64,000 nucleotides of DNA from Streptococcus oralis (GCF_024399415.1 NZ_CP029257.1:829501-893500); one strand, 5' to 3'; shown: positions 1 to 9,017, counted from the first letter of the stretch. Notes: generated by a model from the sequence alone, not told the origin. Numbers and translations: made by a program.

Positions 1-1236
1 TCATCCATCATGGCTCACAAGATGCGTTCCTTCCTCACCATGATTGGGATTATCATCGGAGTTTCGTCTGTCGTTGTCATCATGGCTCTGGGAGACTCCA
101 TGTCTCGTCAGGTCAATAAAAATATGACCAAATCACAGAAGGATATCCATGTCTTTTTCTCTCCTATTAAAAGCAAGGACGGTTCCTTCACGCAGAAACA
201 ATCCGCTTTGACAGTCAGCGGGAAAGAAGAGGATGTTCATGTTGAACCACCAAAACCACTAGAATCCTGGGTCAAGGAAGCTGCTAAACTTAAAGGAGTA
301 GACAGTTACTATGTCACCAACTCGACCAACGTCACCCTATCTTATAAGGATAAGAAGGTTGAACGCGCGACTCTGACAGGCGGAAATAGTACCTACATGA
401 ACGCAGTTGAAAATGAAATCGTTGCGGGTAGAAGTCTAAGACCGCAAGACTACAAGGAATTTGCCAGTGTGATTTTGTTGGATGAAGAATTAGCCAAGAG
501 TTTGTTTGATAGTCCAGAAGCTGCGGTTAATCAAGTCATCTCTGTCAATGAATTTAGTTACCGTGTGATTGGCGTTTATACTAGCAATGAAGCTAAAACT
601 GCTAAAGCCTTTGGGATTGGTGGTCTTCCAATTACGACCAATATCTCTCTCGCAGCCAATTTTAATACTGATGAAATCTCGAATATCGTCTTTCGTGTCA
701 ATGATACTAGTCTAACGCAGACCTTGGGACCAGAGTTGGCTCGAAAACTGACCGAGATTGCAGGTCTTCAACAAGGGGAGTACCAAGTTGCGGATGCAAC
801 TGCCGCCTTCCAAGAGGTACAACAACTATTTGGTTTTATGACCACCATTATCAGTGCCATTGCAGGAATCTCTCTCTTTGTCGGGGGAACTGGTGTTATG
901 AATATCATGCTAGTTTCGGTTACAGAACGCACGCGTGAGATTGGTCTACGTAAGGCGCTTGGAGCTACACGGGCTAATATCTTGGTACAGTTTTTGATTG
1001 AGTCTATGATCTTGACCTTGCTAGGTGGTGTCATCGGTCTTGGGATTGCTGCTGGAATGACCATGTTAGCTGGAGTACTGCTTCAAAACATGATTGCAGG
1101 TATTGAAGTTGGGGTTTCCCTCCCAATCGCTCTCTTTAGCTTGGCTGTGTCAGCCAGTGTTGGGATGGTTTTCGGAGTCTTGCCAGCCAATAAAGCGTCT
1201 AAGCTTGATCCGATTGAAGCCCTTCGTTATGAATAA
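1..1236 (+). CDS. MacB/FtsX-type ABC transporter permease (5' end outside window)
   Basis: This is the permease subunit of a MacB-like ABC exporter, a family that usually works with an ATPase and a periplasmic-adaptor-like (HlyD/MacA) partner encoded just upstream. The reading frame is open from base 1 (codons Ser-Ser-Ile before the first visible Met at base 10), so the gene starts upstream of the window and only about 411 codons are seen. An N-terminal membrane segment (MIGIIIGVSSVVVIMALG region) is followed by a large extracytoplasmic domain of about 240 residues and three C-terminal membrane segments. The FtsX-family signature VTERTREIGLRKALGA lies just after the second membrane segment. 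The protein ends LDPIEALRYE, typical of MacB permeases. A terminator follows, so it is probably the last gene of its operon. Substrate is unknown. Confidence 0.88.
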   Translation, partial: SSIMAHKMRSFLTMIGIIIGVSSVVVIMALGDSMSRQVNKNMTKSQKDIHVFFSPIKSKDGSFTQKQSALTVSGKEEDVHVEPPKPLESWVKEAAKLKGVDSYYVTNSTNVTLSYKDKKVERATLTGGNSTYMNAVENEIVAGRSLRPQDYKEFASVILLDEELAKSLFDSPEAAVNQVISVNEFSYRVIGVYTSNEAKTAKAFGIGGLPITTNISLAANFNTDEISNIVFRVNDTSLTQTLGPELARKLTEIAGLQQGEYQVADATAAFQEVQQLFGFMTTIISAIAGISLFVGGTGVMNIMLVSVTERTREIGLRKALGATRANILVQFLIESMILTLLGGVIGLGIAAGMTMLAGVLLQNMIAGIEVGVSLPIALFSLAVSASVGMVFGVLPANKASKLDPIEALRYE

Positions 1237-1250
1237 GATATAGAACAGAA

Positions 1251-1286
1251 AAAAACAAGATGGACATTTGTCTGTCTTGTTTTTGT
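1251..1286 (+). terminator. intrinsic terminator after ABC permease
   Basis: AAAACAAGA and TCTTGTTTT form a 9-bp stem around a short inner GAC/GTC pairing, followed by a T run. It lies 15 nt after the permease stop and before the metG promoter. Confidence 0.75.
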
Positions 1287-1318
1287 ATGGATTTTCCTAT
1301 CGAAAATCACTAAAAATA

Positions 1319-1327
1319 TGATATAAT
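1319..1327 (+). promoter_or_regulatory. extended -10 promoter of metG
   Basis: TGATATAAT is an extended -10 element. Transcription should start near 1334, downstream of the GTG at 1331. This rules out that upstream start and supports ATG 1373 for metG. No good -35 is visible. Confidence 0.6.
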
Positions 1328-1372
1328 GAAGTGTTAGAAAAACAGGTTTCATTTGCCTGGAAAGGAAAAATT

Positions 1373-3370
1373 ATGTCTGAAAAGAATTTTTATATTACAA
1401 CACCGATTTACTATCCATCTGGTAAACTTCATATCGGTTCTGCCTACACAACCATCGCTTGTGATGTCCTAGCTCGCTACAAACGCCTCATGGGCTACGA
1501 TGTCTTTTATCTGACAGGTCTTGATGAGCATGGTCAAAAGATCCAACAAAAAGCGGAAGAAGCTGGCATCACACCACAAGCCTATGTTGATGGCATGGCA
1601 GTTGGCGTCAAAGAACTCTGGAAATTACTCGATATCTCATATGATAAATTTATCCGTACAACTGATGATTACCATGAAAAAGTTGTAGCTCAGGTCTTTG
1701 AACGCTTGCTTGCTCAAGATGATATCTACTTGGGCGAATATTCTGGTTGGTATTCAGTATCAGATGAGGAATTCTTTACAGAAAGCCAGCTTGCGGAAGT
1801 TTTCCGTGATGAAGCTGGAAATGTGACGGGCGGTATCGCTCCATCAGGTCACGAAGTGGAATGGGTTTCTGAAGAATCTTACTTCCTTCGCCTCAGCAAA
1901 TACCAAGATCGTTTGGTAGAATTTTTCAAATCTCACCCTGATTTCATCACTCCAGATGGTCGTCTCAATGAAATGTTGCGTAACTTCATCGAGCCAGGTT
2001 TGGAAGACTTAGCAGTTTCTCGTACAACCTTTACCTGGGGTGTTCCAGTCCCATCAAATCCCAAACACGTTGTCTACGTTTGGATTGATGCCCTTCTTAA
2101 CTATGCGACTGCTCTTGATTACGGTCAAGACGATCATGCTAACTATGATAAATTCTGGAATGGAACGGTCTTCCACATGGTTGGAAAAGATATTCTTCGT
2201 TTCCACTCCATCTACTGGCCAATCCTTCTCATGATGTTGGATATGAAATTGCCTGACCGCTTGATTGCCCACGGTTGGTTCGTCATGAAAGACGGCAAGA
2301 TGTCTAAGTCTAAAGGGAATGTCGTTTACCCTGAAATGCTAGTAGAACGTTATGGACTGGATCCACTTCGTTACTACCTCATGCGTAGCCTTCCAGTCGG
2401 TTCAGATGGAACCTTCACTCCAGAAGACTACGTCGGCCGTATCAACTATGAATTAGCAAATGACCTTGGAAACCTCCTTAACCGAACAGTTTCCATGATT
2501 AACAAGTACTTTGATGGACAAATTCCTGCCTATGTAGAGGGTGTGACTGAATTTGATAATGCTCTTGCTCAAGTAGCAGAGCAATCTATCTCTGACTACC
2601 ATATACACATGGAAGCAGTTGACTACCCACGTGCCCTTGAAGCAGTCTGGACTCTTATCTCACGTACCAACAAATACATCGATGAGACAGCCCCATGGGT
2701 CTTGGCTAAGGATGAAGAGCACCGTGACCAATTGGCAAGTGTCATGAGCCACTTGGCAGCCAGCCTTCGTGTCGTAGCTCACATGATTGAGCCATTTATG
2801 ATGGGAACTAGTCGCGCTGTATTGGCACAACTTGGTCTAGCAGAAGTTTCTAGCCTAGAAAACTTGAGCTTGGCAGATTTCCCTGCAGATGTGACTGTTG
2901 TTGCCAAAGGAACACCAATCTTCCCACGCCTCGACATGGAAGAAGAGATTGCCTATATCAAAGAGCAAATGGAAAGCAACAAACCAGCTGTCGAAAAAGA
3001 ATGGAATCCAGATGAAGTTGAACTCAAACTCAACAAGGATGAAATCAAGTTTGAAGACTTTGATAAGGTCGAGATCCGTGTCGCAGAAGTCAAAGAAGTT
3101 TCTAAAGTGGAAGGTTCTGACAAGTTGCTCCAATTCCGCCTCGATGCAGGTGATGGCGAAGACCGTCAAATCCTATCAGGAATTGCCAAATACTATCCAA
3201 ACGAACAAGAATTGGTCGGCAAGAAGGTCCAAATCGTTGCCAACCTCAAACCACGTAAAATGATGAAAAAATATGTCAGTCAAGGGATGATTCTCTCAGC
3301 TGAACATGATGGCAAATTAACTCTTCTCACAGTTGATCCAGCTGTACCAAACGGAAGTGTGATTGGGTAA
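1373..3370 (+). CDS. metG: methionyl-tRNA synthetase
   Basis: Class I aminoacyl-tRNA synthetase that charges tRNA-Met in the cytoplasm. The start is ATG 1373 (protein [11 protein letters not shown]...), preceded by GGAAAGGA; an in-frame GTG at 1331 lies at or before the predicted transcription start. The 665-residue protein has the HIGH-type motif HIGS at residues 20-23, KMSKS at about 309-313, and a C-terminal Trbp111/EMAPII-like tRNA-binding domain at roughly 560-665. The connective-peptide region (about 115-160) contains no cysteine, so the zinc knuckle of other MetRS types is absent. It has its own promoter and terminator and appears monocistronic. Confidence 0.96.
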   Translation: MSEKNFYITTPIYYPSGKLHIGSAYTTIACDVLARYKRLMGYDVFYLTGLDEHGQKIQQKAEEAGITPQAYVDGMAVGVKELWKLLDISYDKFIRTTDDYHEKVVAQVFERLLAQDDIYLGEYSGWYSVSDEEFFTESQLAEVFRDEAGNVTGGIAPSGHEVEWVSEESYFLRLSKYQDRLVEFFKSHPDFITPDGRLNEMLRNFIEPGLEDLAVSRTTFTWGVPVPSNPKHVVYVWIDALLNYATALDYGQDDHANYDKFWNGTVFHMVGKDILRFHSIYWPILLMMLDMKLPDRLIAHGWFVMKDGKMSKSKGNVVYPEMLVERYGLDPLRYYLMRSLPVGSDGTFTPEDYVGRINYELANDLGNLLNRTVSMINKYFDGQIPAYVEGVTEFDNALAQVAEQSISDYHIHMEAVDYPRALEAVWTLISRTNKYIDETAPWVLAKDEEHRDQLASVMSHLAASLRVVAHMIEPFMMGTSRAVLAQLGLAEVSSLENLSLADFPADVTVVAKGTPIFPRLDMEEEIAYIKEQMESNKPAVEKEWNPDEVELKLNKDEIKFEDFDKVEIRVAEVKEVSKVEGSDKLLQFRLDAGDGEDRQILSGIAKYYPNEQELVGKKVQIVANLKPRKMMKKYVSQGMILSAEHDGKLTLLTVDPAVPNGSVIG

Positions 3371-3374
3371 AAGC

Positions 3375-3405
3375 AAAAAACCAACGTTAGACACGTTGGT
3401 TTTTC
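3375..3405. terminator. bidirectional terminator, metG / kinase-like gene
   Basis: AAAAACCAACG and CGTTGGTTTTT form a perfect 11-bp stem with a 7-nt loop, with T runs on both strands. It serves metG on the plus strand, and the converging minus-strand gene has its stop codon inside the loop (3387-3389). Confidence 0.85.
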
Positions 3406-3920
3406 TTGTTGTTTGCGAGATTTTCTAAGAAGTGGTCCATCTCCTTTTGCGACCGGAGGACAATTACTTTCTCTGGATAGGTTTCTTGAACCAGTTGATA
3501 GCGTTCTTTAGCATTCTTTGTCCGCCCATCCCAGAGAATCCATCGGATAAACGCCCAGTCAAAGCGTTCAGGACAACCTGCAGCCATACTTTCTCGGACC
3601 TTGCCTCGGTAAGTGAGATACCGTTTAAAGGCTCGAAAGAGACAAGTCCATGGTGAAAAATTGAGAAAGATGATTTGGTCAGCTTCCTGCATCCTTTCTT
3701 CATAGCAGCACCAAGAGTAGTTGCCGTCGATGATCCAAGTTTCATGTTTTGTGAGAAAGTTTTTCATCTCGGCTTTCATCCAATCACGGTCACTGTCTTG
3801 CCAACCAGGTTGAAATTGGAGTGTGTCCATATGCAGTTTGGGGATAGAGTAGTAGTTTGATAACGTTTCAGCTAGAGTTGACTTGCCGGCTCCAGAATAT
3901 CCTATGATTGCGATTTTCAT
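3387..3920 (-). CDS. P-loop NTPase, DNA topology modulation protein (FlaR)-like
   Basis: A 177-residue P-loop protein resembling the family annotated as DNA topology modulation protein or FlaR, related to small adenylate-kinase-like enzymes. The Walker A motif GYSGAGKS is at residues 7-14, followed by an HMDTLQFQPGW stretch and an IIDGNYS motif, both typical of this family. True substrate is not established for the family, and a small-molecule kinase role is as likely as anything to do with DNA. The start is ATG 3920, with AAAGG just upstream. The last codons are encoded by one arm of the metG terminator stem. It is monocistronic and converges on metG. Confidence 0.75.
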   Translation of the reverse strand: MKIAIIGYSGAGKSTLAETLSNYYSIPKLHMDTLQFQPGWQDSDRDWMKAEMKNFLTKHETWIIDGNYSWCCYEERMQEADQIIFLNFSPWTCLFRAFKRYLTYRGKVRESMAAGCPERFDWAFIRWILWDGRTKNAKERYQLVQETYPEKVIVLRSQKEMDHFLENLANNKKNQRV

Positions 3921-3944
3921 TTTCTACCTTTTCTGATTAGAGGA

Positions 3945-3972
3945 CAAAAAAACAGCCTCTATGGACTGTTTC
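3945..3972 (-). terminator. rpsT terminator
   Basis: On the minus strand AAACAG-T-CC pairs with GG-CTGTTT, followed by a run of T. It starts directly after the rpsT stop codon. Confidence 0.75.
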
Positions 3973-4209
3973 TTATTTAGCAAGTTTAGCTGAAAGACGA
4001 GCTTTATCGCGGCTTGCTTTGTTTTTATGAATCAAACCTTTAGTTTCTGCTTTGTCGATAGCTGAGCTAGCAGCACGGAAAAGTTCTTCAGAAGGGTTTG
4101 CTTCGAAAGTTTTGATAGCAGTACGCATAGCTGATTTTTGAGCTGAGTTTTTTTCGTTTTGTTTAACGTTCAATTCAGCGCGTTTGATAGCTGATTTAAT
4201 GTTTGCCAA
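3973..4209 (-). CDS. rpsT: 30S ribosomal protein S20
   Basis: Small-subunit primary rRNA-binding protein S20, 78 residues, rich in Lys/Ala and helical throughout ([11 protein letters not shown] at the N-terminus, [16 protein letters not shown] at the end). The start chosen is TTG 4209, because a strong GGAGGT Shine-Dalgarno sits 7-8 nt upstream and the resulting protein begins (M)ANIKSAIK as in other S20 proteins. The ATG at 4224 lies upstream of the Shine-Dalgarno and would add five unrelated residues. It has its own promoter and terminator. A weak TTG start is common for S20 and fits autoregulated translation, but no regulation can be read here. Confidence 0.95.
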   Translation of the reverse strand: MANIKSAIKRAELNVKQNEKNSAQKSAMRTAIKTFEANPSEELFRAASSAIDKAETKGLIHKNKASRDKARLSAKLAK

Positions 4210-4240
4210 TGTTCTTACCTCCATATTTACTAACTATACT

Positions 4241-4269
4241 ATTATATCTGAAAACTTATGTTTTGACAA
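4241..4269 (-). promoter_or_regulatory. rpsT promoter
   Basis: On the minus strand, -35 TTGTCA (4269-4264), a 17-nt spacer and -10 TATAAT (4246-4241). It sits directly after the coaA stop codon, so rpsT can be transcribed independently of coaA. Confidence 0.75.
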
Positions 4270-4276
4270 GGGGAAA

Positions 4277-5197
4277 TTATTTTTTTAGGTAAATTTCATC
4301 GATTTCATGGTTTTTAGTCTTGTGGAGAATGACCTCGGCGCGATTCCTTGTCGGTTCGATATAGTTTTGTAGATTTGTGAGATTAATACTAGTCCAAACC
4401 TGATGTGCAAAGGCTTCAACTTCTCCAATTGGCATTTGCGTAAAACGGTGGTAGTAGCTGTTGGGATCATTTTGGGCAAAGCTGAGTAGTTTTAAGAAAC
4501 GATCCAGATACCAGCTTTCAATATCCTCGACAGCAGCATCCACATAGATGGAGAAATCAAAGAAATCAGTGATGTAAAGACGCTCATTTTGAGGATTTTG
4601 AAAGACATTAATCCCCTCTACAATGACAAAATCAGCAGCTTTGACACGTTGTTTCTCTCCAGGAACGATGTCATACACTTCATGAGAATAGACAGGAATA
4701 TCGACATCTTGCCCATTCTTTAGGCGGTCAAGAAAATTCAGCAAGGTTTCCATATCATAACTTTCAGGAAAACCTTTGCGATTTAAGATATCTTGGTCCA
4801 TCAAGGTTTGATTGGGATAGAGAAAACCGTCAGTTGTCACCAATTCTACAGTAGCATCCGGGAGAGTACGTGATAAAAGAATCTGAAGTAAGCGACTAGT
4901 AGTCGATTTCCCCACAGCAACACTACCAGAAACCCCAATGATAAAAGGCTGCGATTTGCTTTCACGTTGGAGAAAAATTCCTTTTGAAAATGCCAAATCA
5001 TCCTTAGTGCGCTTGTAAATATGGATAAGATGGACTAGGGGAAGATAGACGTCTGTTACGTCCTGCAGACTAATCTGGTCATTGAAACTCTTGATGGATT
5101 CTAGTTCCTCTTCTGTCAAAGGTGGTGTTGTCTTTCGATGTAAAGATTGCCAAGTCTGGCGACTGATTTTTTCAAAATGTAAAAATTCGTTGGTCAT
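4277..5197 (-). CDS. coaA: type I pantothenate kinase
   Basis: Phosphorylates pantothenate with ATP, the first committed step of coenzyme A synthesis. The 306-residue protein has the P-loop GSVAVGKS near residues 93-100 and the family blocks [24 protein letters not shown] and [14 protein letters not shown] 5197 is preferred over the upstream ATG at 5227 because AGGGGA lies just before it, the protein begins MTNEFLHF, and the extended -10 box at 5223-5228 overlaps the upstream ATG. Located upstream of rpsT on the same strand with only a promoter between them. Confidence 0.95.
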   Translation of the reverse strand: MTNEFLHFEKISRQTWQSLHRKTTPPLTEEELESIKSFNDQISLQDVTDVYLPLVHLIHIYKRTKDDLAFSKGIFLQRESKSQPFIIGVSGSVAVGKSTTSRLLQILLSRTLPDATVELVTTDGFLYPNQTLMDQDILNRKGFPESYDMETLLNFLDRLKNGQDVDIPVYSHEVYDIVPGEKQRVKAADFVIVEGINVFQNPQNERLYITDFFDFSIYVDAAVEDIESWYLDRFLKLLSFAQNDPNSYYHRFTQMPIGEVEAFAHQVWTSINLTNLQNYIEPTRNRAEVILHKTKNHEIDEIYLKK

Positions 5198-5222
5198 TTG
5201 TTTTCCCCTAGATATTTTGTTT

Positions 5223-5232
5223 ATCATACCAT
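5223..5232 (-). promoter_or_regulatory. coaA extended -10 promoter
   Basis: On the minus strand ATGGTATGAT contains TG-G-TATGAT, an extended -10. It is divergent from the promoter at 5260-5288. Confidence 0.5.
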
Positions 5233-5259
5233 AAAAAGCTAAAAAAATAAAGCGGTTTC

Positions 5260-5288
5260 TTGATGGTAGTAAGTCAATATCGTATAAT
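5260..5288 (+). promoter_or_regulatory. promoter of the small membrane protein gene at 5399
   Basis: -35 TTGATG (5260-5265), 17-nt spacer, -10 TATAAT (5283-5288). The transcript would have a leader of about 105 nt before ATG 5399. Confidence 0.7.
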
Positions 5289-5330
5289 AGAGGTAGATGG
5301 AGGTTAAATAATTTAATGATGAGATAGGGA

Positions 5331-5402
5331 ATGGTTTCTGAAGACTTATCAGTTATTGAAAGTGGGCTTTTTGGTTCACAACTTATAGGAGGTGTGTCAT
5401 GA
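5331..5402 (+). CDS. possible 23-codon upstream ORF
   Basis: ATG 5331 opens a 23-codon frame ([20 protein letters not shown] and three more) whose TGA overlaps the ATG of the next gene as ATGA. The overlap would allow translational coupling. The ribosome site is poor (AGGG almost touching the ATG), so this may be chance. Confidence 0.2.
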   Translation: MVSEDLSVIESGLFGSQLIGGVS

Positions 5403-5803
5403 AAATCTTAAAACGTTATATATTGGAACTCTGTTTTATTTTAAGTTTTGCCTTACCTTTTATAAGGGGAGCGAATGCGGATAATGGTAGACGCTTTGTA
5501 GAAACCTATTACGGTTTTACCTTCTTAATGGATCATCTCCTTGTAACAGTTATCTTTATCTGTTCACTCTTGGTTGCTTGGCTACTAAAAAAACGGTGGA
5601 CGAAATGGCTTGCTGCTGGTAGTTATCTATTTTTGATTTTGTGGATTGCTACAGAAGGATATCTATTCCGTATGTCACTAGAAGATTTGATACGACTTTG
5701 GACAAGTTTGGAAATCTTGACACAAACTTATCAGTTGGGTTTTTATCTAAACATCATATTGGGAATCTTGTTGATAATAAAGTATTTTAAGGTTAAGAAA
5801 TAG
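5399..5803 (+). CDS. small four-helix membrane protein, unknown function
   Basis: A 134-residue protein that I do not recognise. It has four hydrophobic segments at roughly residues 7-23, 46-63, 70-88 and 112-129, a basic LLKKRWTKW linker after the second, and a basic KYFKVKK end, suggesting cytoplasmic termini. AGGAGGT lies 7 nt before ATG 5399. It has its own promoter and terminator, so it appears monocistronic (apart from a doubtful short ORF in its leader). No catalytic motif is visible. Confidence 0.7.
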   Translation: MKILKRYILELCFILSFALPFIRGANADNGRRFVETYYGFTFLMDHLLVTVIFICSLLVAWLLKKRWTKWLAAGSYLFLILWIATEGYLFRMSLEDLIRLWTSLEILTQTYQLGFYLNIILGILLIIKYFKVKK

Positions 5804-5898
5804 TAATAAAAATGCGCCCGATTGCAGACGAACTGTTTTTTCCTGACTATGATAATTTGTAGTTCCTGATAGATTGTAATGTATTTCTGATAATTGAA

Positions 5899-5946
5899 AG
5901 AGATTGAAGAAAAGGTCTTTTGACTAGGATTCTTCAGTCTTTTTCA
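5899..5946 (+). terminator. terminator upstream of the nucleoside operon
   Basis: AGATTGAAGAA and TTCTTCAGTCT form an 11-bp stem (one G-T pair) around an inner GGTC/GACT hairpin, followed by TTTTT. It isolates the 5399 gene from the following operon. Confidence 0.7.
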
Positions 5947-5959
5947 TTTGATCATCACT

Positions 5960-5976
5960 TTGTAAACGATTTACAA
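5960..5976 (+). promoter_or_regulatory. palindromic operator over the -35 box (cre-like)
   Basis: TTGTAAA-CGA-TTTACAA is a perfect inverted repeat of 7-bp arms with a 3-nt centre. Its right arm is the -35 hexamer (TTACAA, 5971-5976) of the nucleoside operon promoter. The centre TGTAAACG resembles a CcpA cre site with one extra base, but a dedicated nucleoside-responsive repressor would fit equally well. Confidence 0.6.
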
Positions 5977-5999
5977 TTCAAGCCAAATTATGGTAAAAT
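5971..5999 (+). promoter_or_regulatory. nucleoside operon promoter, leaderless
   Basis: -35 TTACAA (5971-5976), 17-nt spacer ending in TGG, -10 TAAAAT (5994-5999). The ATG at 6006 is 6 nt after the -10, so transcription should begin at or next to the start codon. No Shine-Dalgarno is present between them. Confidence 0.7.
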
Positions 6000-6005
6000 A
6001 GTTTT

Positions 6006-6596
6006 ATGAGTAAAATGTATTATGCAGAAAATCCTGATGCTGCTCACGACATTCATGAGTTGAGAGTGGAGTTGTTGGGAGAAAACATGACCTTTTTGAC
6101 GGATGCGGGTGTTTTTAGCAAGAAAATGGTTGACTTTGGGAGTCAGCTCTTGCTCAAGTGTCTAGAGGTAAATGAAGGAGAGACGGTCCTTGATGTGGGT
6201 TGTGGTTATGGGCCATTGGGCTTGTCATTGGCCAAGGCTTATGGAGTTCAGGCGACCATGGTCGATATCAATAATCGTGCCTTGGACCTAGCGCGACAAA
6301 ATGCTGAACGAAATAAAATTGAAGCGACGATTTTCCAATCCAATATCTATGAACAAGTTGAAGGGAAGTTTGACCATGTTATTTCCAATCCGCCGATTCG
6401 AGCGGGCAAACAGGTTGTTCATGAGATTATCGAAAAGAGCAGAGATTTCTTGAAAGACAGAGGAGATTTAACCATTGTTATTCAAAAGAAACAAGGGGCT
6501 CCAAGTGCTAAAAGTAAGATGGAAGAAGTTTTTGGAAATTGTGAAATCGTAAAGAAAGATAAGGGATATTATATCCTTAGAAGTGTGAAAGAATGA
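6006..6596 (+). CDS. class I SAM-dependent methyltransferase, RsmC-like
   Basis: A 196-residue Rossmann-fold methyltransferase of the RsmC/RlmG type. SAM motif I is VLDVGCGYGPLG at about residues 60-71, and the NPPIRAG motif at about 128-134 is the (N/D)PPY-type active site used on the exocyclic amine of guanine in rRNA. An rRNA guanine is therefore the likely substrate, but the exact base cannot be assigned. It lacks the N-terminal duplicated domain of enterobacterial RsmC. The start codon appears leaderless. Its stop overlaps the next start as ATGA, placing it first in the pdp-deoC-cdd operon. Confidence 0.85.
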   Translation: MSKMYYAENPDAAHDIHELRVELLGENMTFLTDAGVFSKKMVDFGSQLLLKCLEVNEGETVLDVGCGYGPLGLSLAKAYGVQATMVDINNRALDLARQNAERNKIEATIFQSNIYEQVEGKFDHVISNPPIRAGKQVVHEIIEKSRDFLKDRGDLTIVIQKKQGAPSAKSKMEEVFGNCEIVKKDKGYYILRSVKE

Positions 6597-7870
6597 GAGC
6601 AGTTGATTTAATCCAAAAGAAACGAGATGGTCAAGAACTGACTTCAAATGAAATCAAATGGTTGGTAGAAGGCTATGTGGCTGGAACTGTTCCAGACTAT
6701 CAAATGTCTGCTTTTGCTATGGCTGTTTATTTTAAAGGAATGACCACACGTGAGATTTCTGATCTGACGATGAATATGGTCAAGACAGGTCAGGAGTTTG
6801 ATTTGTCAGCTATTGAGGGGGTTAAAGTTGATAAGCATTCGACTGGTGGTGTAGGTGATAAGGTGACCTTAATCTTGGCTCCTCTTGTTGCGAGTTTCGG
6901 CGTGCCTGTTGCTAAGATGAGTGGTCGAGGTCTCGGCCATACTGGTGGAACAATTGATAAATTGGAGTCTATTAAGGGATATCAAGTTGAGCGAAGTCAA
7001 GAAGATTTCATTCGTCAGGTACAGGACATTGGTGTATCTGTCATTGGGCAGTCCAATCAACTGGTTAAAGCAGACAAACTTCTCTATGCCCTCCGTGATG
7101 TGACAGCAACTGTCGACACGATTCCTTTGATTGCTAGTTCTGTTATGAGCAAGAAAATTGCTGCAGGAGCGGATGCCATTTTGCTAGACGTAACGGTCGG
7201 TGAGGGTGCCTTCATGAAGACGGTTGATGAGGCGCGTGAATTGGCTCAAACCATGGTGGATCTTGGTAAGGCTGTTGGTCGAAAAACAGTAGCAGTCATT
7301 ACCGATATGAGTCAGCCCTTGGGAAGAGCCATTGGCAATCGTCTCGAAATCCTTGAGGCATTGGAGATTTTACAAGGGAAAGGCCGAGAAGATATTAGTC
7401 ACTTTATCTGCGAGCTAGCTCAGATTATGCTTGGGTTGGCTGATATTGAGAAAACGATCGAGGAAATCCGTCAACACCTGGAAAATGGCCAAGCACTGGC
7501 TAAGTTTGAAGAAATGGTAGCAGCACAAGGTGGCGATTTAGAAGATCTCTATCGCCCAGTCAAAGTTGCCCATGTGCTGGAAATTCCAGCTCAAGATACA
7601 GGTGTTATTTCAGCCCTTCCAGCTATGGAATTTGGGCTCTATGCCATGAGACTAGGAGCTGGTCGTGCAGTCAAGTCTGATGACTTGGACTATGAAACAG
7701 GGATTGTTTTTGAAAAGAAAGTTGGAGACTCCGTTCAAAAAGGAGAAATTGTTGCAAAAGTTTATACAAATGGAAAAATTTCTTCTGAACTAGTTACAGA
7801 ATTTCAAAAATATGTTAAAATAAATGATGGAGTGCAAAGTTTACGAGAAATTATAGAAATTATCTCATAA
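6593..7870 (+). CDS. pdp: pyrimidine-nucleoside phosphorylase
   Basis: Cleaves uridine, deoxyuridine or thymidine with phosphate to give free base and (deoxy)ribose-1-phosphate. The 425-residue protein has the family signature region [13 protein letters not shown] (about residues 81-93), a [14 protein letters not shown] block, and the C-terminal domain [15 protein letters not shown]. Its ATG overlaps the upstream methyltransferase stop (ATGA) and deoC follows after 19 nt. With deoC it channels deoxynucleosides into central metabolism. Confidence 0.95.
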   Translation: MRAVDLIQKKRDGQELTSNEIKWLVEGYVAGTVPDYQMSAFAMAVYFKGMTTREISDLTMNMVKTGQEFDLSAIEGVKVDKHSTGGVGDKVTLILAPLVASFGVPVAKMSGRGLGHTGGTIDKLESIKGYQVERSQEDFIRQVQDIGVSVIGQSNQLVKADKLLYALRDVTATVDTIPLIASSVMSKKIAAGADAILLDVTVGEGAFMKTVDEARELAQTMVDLGKAVGRKTVAVITDMSQPLGRAIGNRLEILEALEILQGKGREDISHFICELAQIMLGLADIEKTIEEIRQHLENGQALAKFEEMVAAQGGDLEDLYRPVKVAHVLEIPAQDTGVISALPAMEFGLYAMRLGAGRAVKSDDLDYETGIVFEKKVGDSVQKGEIVAKVYTNGKISSELVTEFQKYVKINDGVQSLREIIEIIS

Positions 7871-7889
7871 AACTAGGGAGAATCCGAAT

Positions 7890-8552
7890 ATGAAATTAAA
7901 TAAATATATCGATCATACGCTTTTAAAGCAAGATGCAAGCCAAGAACAAATTGATCGTTTGCTATCTGAAGCGCGTGAGTATGACTTTGCCAGCGTTTGT
8001 GTTAATCCTACATGGGTTAAACATGCGAAAACAGGGCTTGAAGGCTCAGATGTAAAGGTTTGTACAGTAGTAGGTTTTCCTTTGGGAGCAACAACTTCAG
8101 CTGTGAAAGCTTTTGAAACAAAAGAAGCTGTCCAAAACGGTGCAGATGAGATTGATATGGTTATCAATGTTGGTGCCCTCAAATCAGGCAATCTGGATTT
8201 AGTTGAATCGGACATCCGTGCTGTCGTAGAAGCAAGTGGTGACAAGTTGGTTAAGGTCATTATTGAAGCTTGCTTGTTGACAGATGATGAAAAGGTTGTG
8301 GCCTGCCAATTATCCCAGAAAGCAGGCGCTGACTTTGTCAAAACATCAACTGGATTTTCAACAGGTGGTGCCACTATTGAGGATGTTCAGTTGATGCGTG
8401 AAACAGTCGGGTCAGATATGGGAGTTAAGGCGGCTGGTGGAGCTCGTTCATATGCAGATGCTGTCGCTTTTGTGGAAGCAGGCGCTACCCGTATCGGAAC
8501 ATCTGCTGGTGTAGCAATCTTAAAAGGAGAATTGGCAGATGGCGACTACTGA
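7890..8552 (+). CDS. deoC: deoxyribose-phosphate aldolase
   Basis: Splits 2-deoxyribose-5-phosphate to glyceraldehyde-3-phosphate and acetaldehyde. The 220-residue TIM-barrel protein has the Schiff-base lysine in FVKTSTGF (about residue 151), the second active-site lysine in GVKAAGGAR, and the N-terminal [15 protein letters not shown] precedes ATG 7890. Its last 14 nt overlap cdd. Confidence 0.96.
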   Translation: MKLNKYIDHTLLKQDASQEQIDRLLSEAREYDFASVCVNPTWVKHAKTGLEGSDVKVCTVVGFPLGATTSAVKAFETKEAVQNGADEIDMVINVGALKSGNLDLVESDIRAVVEASGDKLVKVIIEACLLTDDEKVVACQLSQKAGADFVKTSTGFSTGGATIEDVQLMRETVGSDMGVKAAGGARSYADAVAFVEAGATRIGTSAGVAILKGELADGDY

Positions 8553-8928
8553 GTTGATTGAACTAGCAATTGAAACCAGCAAACAAGCCTATGTCCCCTA
8601 TTCTCACTTTCCCATCGGAGCTGTCTTAGTAGCCAAGGATGGTAGTATTTATACGGGTGTGAACATCGAGAATGCTAGCTATCCTTTGACTAATTGTGGA
8701 GAACGTACTGCTATTTTTAAAGCAGTTTCGGAGGGGCAACGGGAGTTTTCAGAGTTGATTGTCTACGGACAAACTGAAAAACCCATCTCGCCATGTGGTG
8801 CTTGTCGCCAGGTCATGGTTGAATTTTTTGAACAAGATCTAAAAGTGACCTTAGTCGCTAAAGATCAATCGACGGTCGAGATGACGGTCGGGGAGTTACT
8901 TCCATACTCATTTACAGACTTAAATTAG
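8539..8928 (+). CDS. cdd: cytidine deaminase
   Basis: Zinc hydrolase converting cytidine and deoxycytidine to uridine and deoxyuridine, which pdp can then cleave. The 129-residue size matches the small tetrameric class. Zinc ligands are in NCGERTAIF (Cys with the catalytic Glu) and PCGACRQV (two Cys). The start ATG 8539 is inside the end of deoC, with GGAGAA 8 nt upstream. Confidence 0.96.
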   Translation: MATTELIELAIETSKQAYVPYSHFPIGAVLVAKDGSIYTGVNIENASYPLTNCGERTAIFKAVSEGQREFSELIVYGQTEKPISPCGACRQVMVEFFEQDLKVTLVAKDQSTVEMTVGELLPYSFTDLN

Positions 8929-8933
8929 TCTGA

Positions 8934-8993
8934 GTCACTCTCTGAGTGATGCGGTCCTTGTGGCCAACCAATCCATACTTGCAACATCGTTGC
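8934..8993 (+). other. two small hairpins in the cdd-pnrA interval
   Basis: TCACTC-TCT-GAGTGA (8934-8948) and GCAAC-ATC-GTTGC (8981-8993) can form short stems between cdd and the lipoprotein gene. Neither has a T run, so they look like mRNA processing or stability structures rather than terminators. Confidence 0.4.
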
Positions 8994-9017
8994 ACATCTT
9001 ATTTAGGAGGTTCAGTA

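Noticed and set aside
1331..1372. GTG 1331 as metG start
   Set aside because: It lies 3 nt after the -10 hexamer, upstream of the expected transcription start.
7913..8374. 153-codon minus-strand frame across deoC
   Set aside because: It is the mirror of deoC codon structure, has no ribosome site or homology, and deoC is certain.
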